Assembly: GCF_022763345.1 (NCBI RefSeq)
Contig: NZ_JALEGS010000053.1
Coordinates: forward strand, 1-64,000
DNA length: 64,000 nucleotides
Source: Phaeodactylibacter sp.
Lineage (GTDB): Bacteria > Bacteroidota > Bacteroidia > Chitinophagales > Saprospiraceae
Reading direction: 5' to 3'
Each line of letters starts with the position of its first letter. The first letter of the stretch is position 1. This document shows positions 52,758-60,855 of this stretch, piece by piece. The notes under the pieces were generated by a model. The model was not told the DNA's origin, did not search any database, and saw only the letters and a list, made by a program, of their open reading frames with translations. The translations under genes were made by a program, and so were the position numbers.

Positions 52758-54074
52758 ATGAGACTTTACAGTACAAAAAACAGAAGCGAATTTACCAGCC
52801 TCCGGGAAGCCGTATTGCGCGGCCTGCCCCCTGATAATGGGTTGTATATGCCCGAGTCTATCCCCGCTCTGCCCGAGTCTTTCATCCGCAATCTGAAGGA
52901 TTATTCCTTTCAGGACATCGCCTTTATCGTAACGAAGACCCTTTTTCAGGGCGCCATTCCGGAGGAAGACTTGAGGAAAATCACGGATGATGCGGTGAAT
53001 TTCAATGCCCCTGTGGTGTCCCTGAACGAGCATCAGCATATCCTGGAATTATTCCATGGACCTTCACTGGCTTTCAAAGACTTTGGTGCCCGCTTCATGG
53101 CGCAGCTTATGAGCTATTTCAATCAGGGAGAGTCCCGGGAATTGGTCATACTTGTGGCTACTTCCGGCGATACCGGCGGTGCAGTAGCTGCTGGGTTTTA
53201 TCAAACTCCCGGTACGCGGGTAGTCATTCTCTACCCTAAGGGCAAAGTTTCTGACCTGCAGGAAAAGCAGCTCACCACCCTCGGGCACAACATTAGTGCG
53301 CTCGAAGTGGAAGGCACTTTCGACGATTGCCAGGCGATTGTAAAGCAGGCTTTCTTGGATCAGGAGCTCACGAGCCGTATCCGCCTGACCTCTGCCAATT
53401 CCATCAATATTTCCCGTCTGGTACCCCAGTCTTTTTACTACTTCGAAGCATTTAAGCAATTAGAGAATCAGGAAAACGTCGTTTTTTGCGTACCCAGTGG
53501 CAACTTTGGCAACCTCACCGCTGGTCTTTTGGCACAACGCATGGGGCTGCCCGTGCAGCACTTCATCGCTGCGACGAATATCAATGATGTCGTACCAGAA
53601 TACCTTGAGTCTGGCGCATATGCACCCCGCCCCTCTCAGCGCACCCTAAGCAACGCGATGGATGTGGGCAACCCCTCCAACTTCGCGCGCATGCAAGACC
53701 TATACCATGATTTGGAGGAACGTTCCACGTGGAACAATATGAAGGCTTCTATAAGTGGGTATGCTTATACAGATGAAGCTACCCGCAAAGCGGTTAAGGA
53801 AGTGTATGACCGTTATGGTTACGTGATTGATCCTCATGGGGCTGTGGGGTATCTGGCACTTCAGGAGTATCAGGAAAAGAATCCTGGAACGAACGGTGTC
53901 ATCCTGGAGACTGCCCACCCGGCTAAATTCCTGCCTGATGTTGAAGCTATTTTGGAGCAAACGATAACTGTACCGGAACGTTTGGCTGTGTTGAGGGATA
54001 AAAAAAAGGTAGCCGATTTAATGCCGCCTGAGTACAGTCCGGTAAAGGAGTGGCTCCTGGAGCATTTAAGATAA
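52758..54074 (+). CDS. thrC: Threonine synthase
   Basis: A 438-residue PLP enzyme converting phosphohomoserine to threonine. The PLP lysine is in PSLAFKDFGARF; ATSGDTGGAVAAGFY, PSGNFGNLTAG and LETAHPAKFLP are family motifs. It closes the thr operon. A parS-like sequence (53721-53736) is embedded in codons specifying ERSTWNNM, a region that may be under both protein and DNA-binding selection. Confidence 0.96.
   Translation: MRLYSTKNRSEFTSLREAVLRGLPPDNGLYMPESIPALPESFIRNLKDYSFQDIAFIVTKTLFQGAIPEEDLRKITDDAVNFNAPVVSLNEHQHILELFHGPSLAFKDFGARFMAQLMSYFNQGESRELVILVATSGDTGGAVAAGFYQTPGTRVVILYPKGKVSDLQEKQLTTLGHNISALEVEGTFDDCQAIVKQAFLDQELTSRIRLTSANSINISRLVPQSFYYFEAFKQLENQENVVFCVPSGNFGNLTAGLLAQRMGLPVQHFIAATNINDVVPEYLESGAYAPRPSQRTLSNAMDVGNPSNFARMQDLYHDLEERSTWNNMKASISGYAYTDEATRKAVKEVYDRYGYVIDPHGAVGYLALQEYQEKNPGTNGVILETAHPAKFLPDVEAILEQTITVPERLAVLRDKKKVADLMPPEYSPVKEWLLEHLR
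53721..53736. other. parS: parS-like site inside thrC
   Basis: The 14-base palindrome GTTCCACGTGGAAC (53722-53735) is exact; with flanks it reads CGTTCCACGTGGAACA, one base off the intergenic perfect 16-mer at 56551. This core matches the ParB-binding parS consensus TGTTNCACGTGNAACA. ParB sites within coding sequence near origins are common. Confidence 0.75.
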
Positions 54075-54136
54075 GCCCGGGAGTGCTACGCTTGAATTTA
54101 TGTGCCCTCTGAGGTCCGGTACTTCTTGCCCTTGCT

Positions 54137-54144
54137 TAACTTTG
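54137..54144 (+). promoter_or_regulatory. Bacteroidota -7 box at the bioF start
   Basis: TAACTTTG matches TAnnTTTG and ends 4 bases before the first ATG (54149). Transcription would start at about that ATG, so translation is either leaderless or begins at the in-frame ATG at 54170. Confidence 0.55.
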
Positions 54145-54148
54145 CGGT

Positions 54149-55276
54149 ATGTCTTCAATAAAAAAAAGAATGGAAGGGGCCTTGGAGAAACGCCGTCGGG
54201 CAGGACTTCTTAGAGCGCTTCCTGAGCCCATTGGCGGTAAGCTGGATTTTTGCTCAAATGACTACCTGGGGCTTGCGAGGTCTACACCTGATTATTCTGA
54301 GCAATCGCCTGGAGCTACCGGATCACGGTTGATCAGTGGCAACTCATCCCTCGCGGAGGAGGTAGAACGATTGATTGCAGCTTTCCACAGAGCTGAAGCA
54401 GCCTTGTTATTCCCTTCCGGCTATTCTGCCAACATCGGCCTGCTGCCTGCAGTTGTAAGCCGGCAGGATACCATCGTTTACGATAAGCTGCTGCATGCTT
54501 CTCTCAGGGATGGCATTAAGCTGACGCAAGCCCGTGCATTTGGCTTTGCCCATAATAACATCAATGATCTAGCAAAGAAGCTTGCCGTCGCGGAGGGCGA
54601 AAAGTGGGTGATTGTCGAAAGCGTTTATTCGATGGACGGAGATCAGGCTCCACTTGTTGATATGGCATCGCTTTGTAAGGAATATGGTGCAAACCTTATT
54701 GTAGATGAGGCCCATGGTACAGGCGTTATGGGCGACCGGGGTGAAGGCTTGGTATGTGCTTTAGGGCTGGAAGATCTGGTATGGGCACGAATACATACTT
54801 TTGGCAAGGCAGTTGGAGGGCATGGTGCCGCCGTTCTTGGCAGCCAATTACTGAAGAATTACCTGGTCAATTTTGCCCGGTCTTTTATTTATACTACAGC
54901 TATTCCGCCAATTAGCCTGGCGCATATCAGCCTTGCTTATGGAAGAATGGCAGAAACAGACATTGTACAGGTGCTACATGAGCGGGTGCAATACTTTTTG
55001 AAGCAATGCCCTGATTCAGTCAGGCGGCGGTTGATCCCCAGTACAACCCCCATTCAGGCGGTGCTTTGTCCTGGCAATACCGAGGTGAAGGCTTTAGCAC
55101 AGTCTTTGCAGCGTTCTGGGATGGCTGTGCTTCCTATACGCTACCCTACTGTGCCACGCGGGCAGGAGCGCCTGCGGATATGCCTGCACACCTTTAATAC
55201 GGATGAGGAGATAGATCAAATACTGTTTGCTCTGAGTAGATATTTTGAAAAGCATACCGGGAGGTATACTGCTTGA
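54149..55276 (+). CDS. bioF: 8-amino-7-oxononanoate synthase-like PLP enzyme (BioF family)
   Basis: A 375-residue alpha-oxoamine synthase. LDFCSNDYLGLAR, LFPSGYSANIGLLPAV, SVYSMDGDQAPLVDM, DEAHGTGVMG and PLP Lys in HTFGKAVGGHGAAV match BioF, which condenses pimeloyl thioester with alanine in biotin synthesis. Other members (KBL, SPT, CqsA) share the fold, but the short length and GATGSRLISGNS fit BioF. The start is uncertain: 54149 or the in-frame ATG 54170, which better suits the -7 box. The ketosynthase gene 45 bases later suggests a joint pathway. Confidence 0.85.
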   Translation: MSSIKKRMEGALEKRRRAGLLRALPEPIGGKLDFCSNDYLGLARSTPDYSEQSPGATGSRLISGNSSLAEEVERLIAAFHRAEAALLFPSGYSANIGLLPAVVSRQDTIVYDKLLHASLRDGIKLTQARAFGFAHNNINDLAKKLAVAEGEKWVIVESVYSMDGDQAPLVDMASLCKEYGANLIVDEAHGTGVMGDRGEGLVCALGLEDLVWARIHTFGKAVGGHGAAVLGSQLLKNYLVNFARSFIYTTAIPPISLAHISLAYGRMAETDIVQVLHERVQYFLKQCPDSVRRRLIPSTTPIQAVLCPGNTEVKALAQSLQRSGMAVLPIRYPTVPRGQERLRICLHTFNTDEEIDQILFALSRYFEKHTGRYTA

Positions 55277-55321
55277 AAAGGGTAAAAGGGCTTATGGATT
55301 TACAATTAAACGGACTAGAGT

Positions 55322-56488
55322 TTGAGCAGATTCGGAAAAATAGGTATTGTAGCCTGGGGCAGCAGTTCAGCCCTCGGCGGTACATGGGCGGAAGTCTGGA
55401 ATCAGTACTTAGACAACCGCACTTGTATAAGGTATCGTCCTGAACAAGAGGCTTGGGTTGCTTCATTGGCTGCGTCAGAAGAGAAGAAGCTTCAACAGTT
55501 AATTGCATCCAATAAACATTATCAGCGTCTGGATCGGTCCGTTTTACTGTCTATGCTTGCTGCAAAGCGGGCTGTGCAGGCCTCACCCTGGAAAAATGAG
55601 AAGGCGGTAGGATTATACATGGGCTCATCAAGAGGGGCAACGGGCGCATGGGAGGCCTACTTTGAACAGTTCCAATCCGGAAAAAGCCAGCTGCCGCCCC
55701 AGGCTTCTCCGTTGAGCACTGCGGGCAACCTGGCCACGCATACGGCGCAATATGTTGGGATTAGAGGCTTTGCTTCAGACCAATCGATTACTTGCAGCAG
55801 CGCCGTACATGCCCTTGCTAATGCGGTTGCATGGCTGGAGTCCGGACGGTATGAGCGGTTTCTCGCCGGTGGTACAGAAGCTCCGCTAACGCCCTTTACA
55901 ATCGCACAAATGAAAGCCCTGAAAATTTACGCAAGTTCTGATCTATCTACCCCCTACCCTAACCGTTCATTGGATTTAGACAAGGCGCAAAACACTATGG
56001 TACTTGGAGAAGGGAGCGCAGTATTGGCATTAGAGCGTTCGCCTGATCAAGCCTTGGCCTGGATTGGTGGATTGGGGTACGCTCGTGAAGATATTGCTTC
56101 AATGACTAGTGTTTCAGAAGACGCAATCGGTCTTCAAACTGCTATGAAGAATGCTTTAGAGGAGGCGGGGCTTACATCTGTTGATGCGCTGGTGTGCCAT
56201 TGTCCGGGTACTCGTTTGGGGGATCAAAGTGAATATGCGGCCATACAGGCTGTTTTTGGAGAACGTATGCCACCGTTGACTTCTAATAAATGGAAAATCG
56301 GACATACTTTAGGAGCATCCGGCGCTCTTAGCCTTGAGCTTGCTTTACTGATGATCAGGCACCAAGCGTTTATATCAGTGCCCTATTTGAATACCCCTGT
56401 TCTTAAGCGGCCGATCCGGCATGTTATGGTGAATGCTTTAGGCTTTGGGGGGAATGCAATTAGCGTGATTCTGGAGGCAGCGTGTTAG
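55322..56488 (+). CDS. Beta-ketoacyl synthase-like protein paired with BioF
   Basis: A 388-residue thiolase-fold ketosynthase. The catalytic triad is visible: Cys in SITCSSAVHALANA, His in VCHCPGTRLGDQSE and His in KWKIGHTLGASGA. The start is TTG at 55322, because an in-frame TAG lies at 55316-55318. The sequence is more divergent than FabF and there is no acyl carrier protein gene beside it. From memory, Bacteroidota biotin clusters often carry such a ketosynthase with bioF, so it may help make the pimeloyl thioester. That role is not demonstrated. Confidence 0.85.
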   Translation: MSRFGKIGIVAWGSSSALGGTWAEVWNQYLDNRTCIRYRPEQEAWVASLAASEEKKLQQLIASNKHYQRLDRSVLLSMLAAKRAVQASPWKNEKAVGLYMGSSRGATGAWEAYFEQFQSGKSQLPPQASPLSTAGNLATHTAQYVGIRGFASDQSITCSSAVHALANAVAWLESGRYERFLAGGTEAPLTPFTIAQMKALKIYASSDLSTPYPNRSLDLDKAQNTMVLGEGSAVLALERSPDQALAWIGGLGYAREDIASMTSVSEDAIGLQTAMKNALEEAGLTSVDALVCHCPGTRLGDQSEYAAIQAVFGERMPPLTSNKWKIGHTLGASGALSLELALLMIRHQAFISVPYLNTPVLKRPIRHVMVNALGFGGNAISVILEAAC

Positions 56489-56550
56489 GTCGTATCTAAA
56501 GACCGGTCAGCTAGCTTATTGATCCGGCTCAAGTGTTTTTCTAATCAATT

Positions 56551-56566
56551 TGTTCCACGTGGAACA
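56551..56566. other. parS: Perfect intergenic parS site
   Basis: TGTTCCACGTGGAACA is a perfect 16-base palindrome and fits the ParB parS consensus. It lies in the 182-base gap between the ketosynthase and the second M1 peptidase gene. Confidence 0.85.
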
Positions 56567-56623
56567 TTTACTGGCGGCACAACTAAGCATTCTCTTTTGC
56601 TGTTAGAAAACTATTGCAAAAGC

Positions 56624-56631
56624 TACCTTTG
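56624..56631 (+). promoter_or_regulatory. Bacteroidota -7 box upstream of the second M1 peptidase
   Basis: TACCTTTG matches TAnnTTTG, 40 bases before the chosen ATG at 56671. It lies downstream of an alternative TTG start (56614), which therefore cannot be used. Confidence 0.55.
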
Positions 56632-56670
56632 CATGTACACGATAATATTAAATTCAAACTAAAAATTAGT

Positions 56671-59013
56671 ATGAAGCAGCTATTGTTACTGCCGCTCCTG
56701 TCTTGTCTTGTATTAGGGGCATGGGCGCAAAAAGAAAATACCAATACCAATAAGTTCAGGCAACTTTACACCGAATTGCCGACACCTAATGTGTACCGGA
56801 ATGCGGCAGGCGCACCCGGCCATGAATACTGGCAGCAAAAAGCCGACTATGTTATCGACATAGAGCTTGACGATGAGCAGCAGCGGATATATGGTGAAGA
56901 GACCGTTACTTATACCAATAATGCTCCGGACCCGCTGGAGTACATTTGGGTGCAGCTTGATCAGAATATGCGCGCCAAGGACTCGGACACTTACAAGATT
57001 CAGCAGAGTGAAATGGGTGACCGGATGTCCTCCGGACAGCTAAAGCGCCTTACGCCGACTTTTGATGGGGGCTTTAAGCTGGACTACGTACGGGATGCCA
57101 ATAATAAGCCATTGCCACACATCGTCAATAAAACAATGATGCGCATCGACCCCCCCGCTCCTATTCAGCCGGGCGAACAGTTCGTATTCAAGGTGAAATG
57201 GTGGTACAATATTAATGACCGTATGGAAATTGGCGGGCGCTCCGGGTATGAATACTTTGAAGAAGATGACAATTACCTGTACACCATCGCTCAGTTCTTT
57301 CCGCGCATGGCGGTCTACAACGATGTAGAGGGCTGGCAGAATAAACAGTTTTTGGGCCGTGGCGAGTTCACCCTGCCTTTTGGCGACTACAAAGTGAATA
57401 TCACGGTGCCGGCGGATCACCTCGTGGCTTCTACAGGCACTTTGCAAAACGCCAATGATGTCCTTCCCCGCGACAAGCGCAAAAAGCTGGAAGAAGCCCG
57501 TGCAGAAAGAGAAACACCGGTCATTATTTACTCGGAGGAGGAAGCCCGCGAAAACGAAAAAACGAAGTCTGATAAGAAGAAGACCTGGACCTTTGTTGCT
57601 GAGAATGTGCGTGACTTCGCCTTTGCTTCCTCCCGGAAATTCATCTGGGACGCTATGGGCGTAGAGCAAAGCGATGGCAGTGTAGTCATGGCGATGTCGA
57701 TGTACCCTAAGGAAGGCAACCCGCTCTGGGAGCGCTATTCTACCAAAGCAGTTGCCCATACTTTGAAGTGGTATTCGCATTATACTTTCGACTACCCCTA
57801 TCCGGTGGCATGGTCGATTCATGCGAAGTCAATTGGTATGGAATACCCCATGATCTGCTTCAACTTCGGGCGCCCGGAAAGCGATGGCACCTACAGCGAG
57901 CGTGTGAAGTACGGCATGATCGGAGTGATCATTCATGAGGTAGGGCACAACTACTTCCCAATGATCGTCAACTCTGATGAGCGGCAGTGGACCTGGATGG
58001 ACGAGGGGCTGAATTCCTTCCTACAGTACCTGGCCGAACAGCAATGGGAGCGCGACTACCCTAGCCGCCGCGGGCCTGCCTACAAGATTGTTGACTACAT
58101 GAAAGGTGATAAGTCAAAGATTTCACCAATCATGACCAACTCGGAGTCCATTTATCAGTTCGGGAATAATGCCTATGGCAAGCCGGCTACTGCTCTCAAT
58201 ATCCTGCGGGAGACCATCATGGGGCGCGAGCTTTTCGACTATGCCTTTAAGGTGTATGCTAATCGCTGGATGTTCAAGCACCCTTCTCCTGCTGATTTCT
58301 TCCGGACTATGGAGGATGCTTCTGCGGTTGATCTTGACTGGTTTTGGCGGGGCTGGTTCTTTACGACCGATCATGTGGATATCGCATTGGATGATGTAAA
58401 GTACTACCGCATGGATACCAAAGACCCACTGGTGGAAAGTAAGATTTCTAAAGAACAGCGCAGCGAGTCCCCGCAGTACATCAGCAGCCTCCGAAATGCT
58501 CGTGATATCGAGCAGACACAGGATGAGATTGACCCTGCTCTGAGGGATTTCTACACTGACTACGACCCGCTGGATTTCGATATCCTGGATAAAGAAGCTT
58601 ACGACCGTTACCTCAACAGCTTATCTGCTGAGGAGCAGGAAATGCTAAAGGCCGGTCAGAATTTTTATGAAATGTCTTTTCGGAATGCAGGTGGTTTGGT
58701 GATGCCAATCATCGTTCAGTTGCAGTTTGAAGATGGCACAACCGAAGACCACTACATCCCCGCTGAGATTTGGAAAATGAATGACGAGGTGGTAAAGAAG
58801 GTTTTTATTACGGATAAAGAGATAGCGCAGGTGGTGCTTGACCCCTATCTGGAAACTGCAGACGTTGATACCGGTAACAACTACTATCCGCCACGTACAC
58901 AGCTGAACCGCTTTGAAATGTTCAAGCGTCAGGGTACAAGCCGTTGGGGCGGTGGTGAAAATCCGATGCAGCGTGCCCGCCGGGCAAAGGAAAAAGAAGA
59001 GGGTACGAATTAA
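56671..59013 (+). CDS. M1 family metallopeptidase, secreted
   Basis: A 780-residue peptidase with signal peptide MKQLLLLPLLSCLVLGAWAQ. The zinc site is IIHEVGHNYFPMIV with downstream Glu in WMDEGLNSFLQY. The exopeptidase motif is the variant IGMEYPMICFN instead of GAMEN, as in a distinct Bacteroidota M1 group. The N-terminal half is a beta-sandwich domain; a charged Arg/Lys/Glu segment (DKRKKLEEARAERE ... ENEKTKSDKKK) around 275-310 looks like a surface insertion. The protein ends with a Lys/Arg/Glu-rich tail and no type IX domain. It probably degrades peptides in the periplasm or outside. A clear terminator follows. Confidence 0.92.
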   Translation: MKQLLLLPLLSCLVLGAWAQKENTNTNKFRQLYTELPTPNVYRNAAGAPGHEYWQQKADYVIDIELDDEQQRIYGEETVTYTNNAPDPLEYIWVQLDQNMRAKDSDTYKIQQSEMGDRMSSGQLKRLTPTFDGGFKLDYVRDANNKPLPHIVNKTMMRIDPPAPIQPGEQFVFKVKWWYNINDRMEIGGRSGYEYFEEDDNYLYTIAQFFPRMAVYNDVEGWQNKQFLGRGEFTLPFGDYKVNITVPADHLVASTGTLQNANDVLPRDKRKKLEEARAERETPVIIYSEEEARENEKTKSDKKKTWTFVAENVRDFAFASSRKFIWDAMGVEQSDGSVVMAMSMYPKEGNPLWERYSTKAVAHTLKWYSHYTFDYPYPVAWSIHAKSIGMEYPMICFNFGRPESDGTYSERVKYGMIGVIIHEVGHNYFPMIVNSDERQWTWMDEGLNSFLQYLAEQQWERDYPSRRGPAYKIVDYMKGDKSKISPIMTNSESIYQFGNNAYGKPATALNILRETIMGRELFDYAFKVYANRWMFKHPSPADFFRTMEDASAVDLDWFWRGWFFTTDHVDIALDDVKYYRMDTKDPLVESKISKEQRSESPQYISSLRNARDIEQTQDEIDPALRDFYTDYDPLDFDILDKEAYDRYLNSLSAEEQEMLKAGQNFYEMSFRNAGGLVMPIIVQLQFEDGTTEDHYIPAEIWKMNDEVVKKVFITDKEIAQVVLDPYLETADVDTGNNYYPPRTQLNRFEMFKRQGTSRWGGGENPMQRARRAKEKEEGTN

Positions 59014-59042
59014 CCGCTCTTTTCTACTGATTTTTCTCCGTT

Positions 59043-59085
59043 AATGGGAGGCGGGCTGTTTTTTCAGCTTTCCTCCCATTTTTTA
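59043..59085 (+). terminator. Intrinsic terminator after the second M1 peptidase
   Basis: AATGGGAGG (59043-59051) pairs with CCTCCCATT (59072-59080), followed by a TTTT run. Confidence 0.8.
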
Positions 59086-59340
59086 TGGCTAAATGTTAAA
59101 ATCAGCACTGAGAATGGATTTATGGAGGCGGATTTTGGGAAATGGTGTTACATATCATTCTTTTTGTTGAGGTGTTTTGTTTTTAGTTTGATTATTAGTG
59201 GTTTATGTATTTTGAATTGACTGAGGTTTTAATTACAAAGGGCTATTTTATCCTTGTTTTAAGCCTGAATAATTCGCGTATTTTTGATCAGCCAGTACAA
59301 AGGGCTTGTCTGCGGCAAAGAAAAAGGGCTTTCTAAAAGC
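59086..59340. other. AT-rich intergenic region without a recognised gene
   Basis: About 255 AT-rich bases between two terminators. No open frame of note, no tRNA-like cloverleaf and no promoter on the plus strand was recognised. Confidence 0.5.
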
Positions 59341-59367
59341 AAAAAAGGAGCCATCTGTGATGGCTCC
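59341..59367 (-). terminator. Intrinsic terminator of the PepSY-like gene
   Basis: Read on the minus strand, GGAGCCATC (59367-59359) pairs with GATGGCTCC (59355-59347) around a 3-base loop and is followed by six U residues (59346-59341). Confidence 0.85.
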
Positions 59368-59425
59368 TTCTGCAATTGAATACGGGGGAAAACTAAATTT
59401 TCGTTTTCATAGCATTTTGTGTCGC

Positions 59426-60517
59426 TTAGTCTTCGAAGCTACAGATGATGCTGCCATCCGCAGTGAGTACCACATCGTACTCGTCTTCGTCATTATCTTG
59501 GTCGTTTTCCACTTCTACCCAGTACTGAATGCTGCCGTCGGGAAGGGTCAGCATCTCGGCATCGTCAATTTCATAGCCAGGGTACTCCGCGTTCAGGGTT
59601 GCAACTACTGCTGCAGGGAGTGAAGCGGTGCTGATCTCATCTCCTTCGAAGAGGAAGTTGCCGTCGAGGTCAAAGTACAGGTCAATATCCTGACTGCCCA
59701 TTTCGATTTCTACTTCAAGGATGCTAGTGTTGTTGCAGAACTCTTCAGTATAGGCTTCGTCGATTTGGTAGCCTGGGTAGTTGCTGTTGATGAACTCGGT
59801 CACGCTAGCGGGCAGGTCATTGACTTGATTGTCATCATCATCGTCATCGTCACCATCATCATCGTCGTCGTCATCATCATTGCCGTTGTCATCGTCGTCG
59901 TCGTCGTCATCGTCGTCGTTACCGTTGTCGTCATCGTCGCCATCATCGTCATCATCGTCATCATCGCCATCGCTGTTTTCGCTGCATGCGAAGATACCAT
60001 CGATAGAGAAGTAGACTTCCAGGTCGTCGTTAAGTTCAACTTCGAAGAACTCCAGCCCGTACTCCAGGTCGATGCTGACTTCGTCGATTGTCATACCCGG
60101 GAATTCAGCTTCCAGATAGTCGAGTACTTCCTGTGGCAGATCGCTGATGCTGATATAGGTATCGTCCTCATCTGGCCCTGAGCTGATTAGGCTTCCGTTT
60201 GCGTCGAAGAGTAGCTCATATTCGAGGTTAAGGCTGTCGAGTTCTACGCCAAAGCGTACATCGCCATTTTCCAGGTAGCGGTCCACATCGTCCACATCCC
60301 AGTTGGCAAAGTTGGCCTGAATGTAGTCCTGTGCAGCTTCGGGCAGGTCACTGTAGCTGGCATCAACACCGTCTTCGCATGGGCTGAAAACGGCATCGGG
60401 GTTAAAAACAGTACTGAAAGGGTTGCCACCGGGCGAGCTGTTATCGTCAAGCAAGTTGCAGCTTCCAAGAGTGAGGGCGGTGATGAGCGCGAGGGCTCCA
60501 AACATTAAATTTTTCAT
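59426..60517 (-). CDS. PepSY-like repeat lipoprotein with poly-Asp linker
   Basis: A 363-residue lipoprotein (lipobox LTLGSC, Cys 20). It carries four PepSY-like (DUF2874-type) repeats at about 56-113, 123-180, 232-294 and 298-363, each beginning with a 'LP..v..yi..nyPg..id.a' helix, e.g. LPQEVLDYLEAEFPGMTIDE and LPASVTEFINSNYPGYQIDE, then strands that end in 'DG.f'. Between repeats 2 and 3 residues 181-230 are almost only Asp with Gly and Asn. The protein is strongly acidic and probably binds calcium or other cations at the cell surface. The function is unknown. Confidence 0.88.
   Translation of the reverse strand: MKNLMFGALALITALTLGSCNLLDDNSSPGGNPFSTVFNPDAVFSPCEDGVDASYSDLPEAAQDYIQANFANWDVDDVDRYLENGDVRFGVELDSLNLEYELLFDANGSLISSGPDEDDTYISISDLPQEVLDYLEAEFPGMTIDEVSIDLEYGLEFFEVELNDDLEVYFSIDGIFACSENSDGDDDDDDDDGDDDDNGNDDDDDDDDDDNGNDDDDDDDDGDDDDDDDNQVNDLPASVTEFINSNYPGYQIDEAYTEEFCNNTSILEVEIEMGSQDIDLYFDLDGNFLFEGDEISTASLPAAVVATLNAEYPGYEIDDAEMLTLPDGSIQYWVEVENDQDNDEDEYDVVLTADGSIICSFED
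59828..59977 (-). repeat. Low-complexity GAC/GAT codon tract encoding the poly-Asp linker
   Basis: 150 bases of nearly pure Asp codons interrupted by Gly and Asn codons. On the plus strand it appears as alternating TCATCG/TCGTCA units. Such tracts can change length by slippage in multiples of three and so alter linker length without a frameshift. Confidence 0.85.
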
Positions 60518-60779
60518 AGCACAAATTAAGTTGAAAAATTTTTGAATTTTGGTCGGGATGATGTTTCCCTTTTGATTACGCTACAAAGATGCAGGCAGAA
60601 AAACACCTTCACAACTACAAAAAGAGTGATTTGTCAAAACAATAAGAGTGTTTTTTTTGAGAACCAGAGCCAAAAGCTCTTTAAAATAAAAACTTATTAA
60701 TATTTATTTTAATTTGTTTATTTTTTTTGTCAAATATATTTTCGAAAAAAGGCTAGATAAGATTCAATTTTGACACAAA
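60518..60779. other. AT-rich intergenic region upstream of the PepSY-like gene
   Basis: About 260 bases with long A/T runs near 60680-60760. A near-consensus minus-strand -7 box CATCTTTG (60599-60592 region) may belong to the PepSY-like gene. No gene was recognised. Confidence 0.45.
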
Positions 60780-60780
60780 A

Positions 60781-60848
60781 AAAGGGGCAAATGCCCCTTT
60801 TCTGTACTAAAAAATGAAAATACCAGCCCGGCATTGCCTCCAGGCTGG
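60781..60848 (-). terminator. Two hairpins terminating the Kelch gene
   Basis: On the minus strand CCAGCC (60848-60843) pairs with GGCTGG (60828-60823), followed by U-rich sequence. A second stem, AAAGGGGC (60781-60788) with GCCCCTTT (60093+700 = 60793-60800), has A/T flanks on both sides and may be bidirectional. Confidence 0.7.
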
Positions 60849-60855
60849 CTTGTTT

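Noticed and set aside
59765..60181. Val/Ile-rich plus-strand frame opposite the poly-Asp gene
   Set aside because: Complement of Asp codons gives repeated Val/Ile; a hydrophobic artefact, not a membrane protein.
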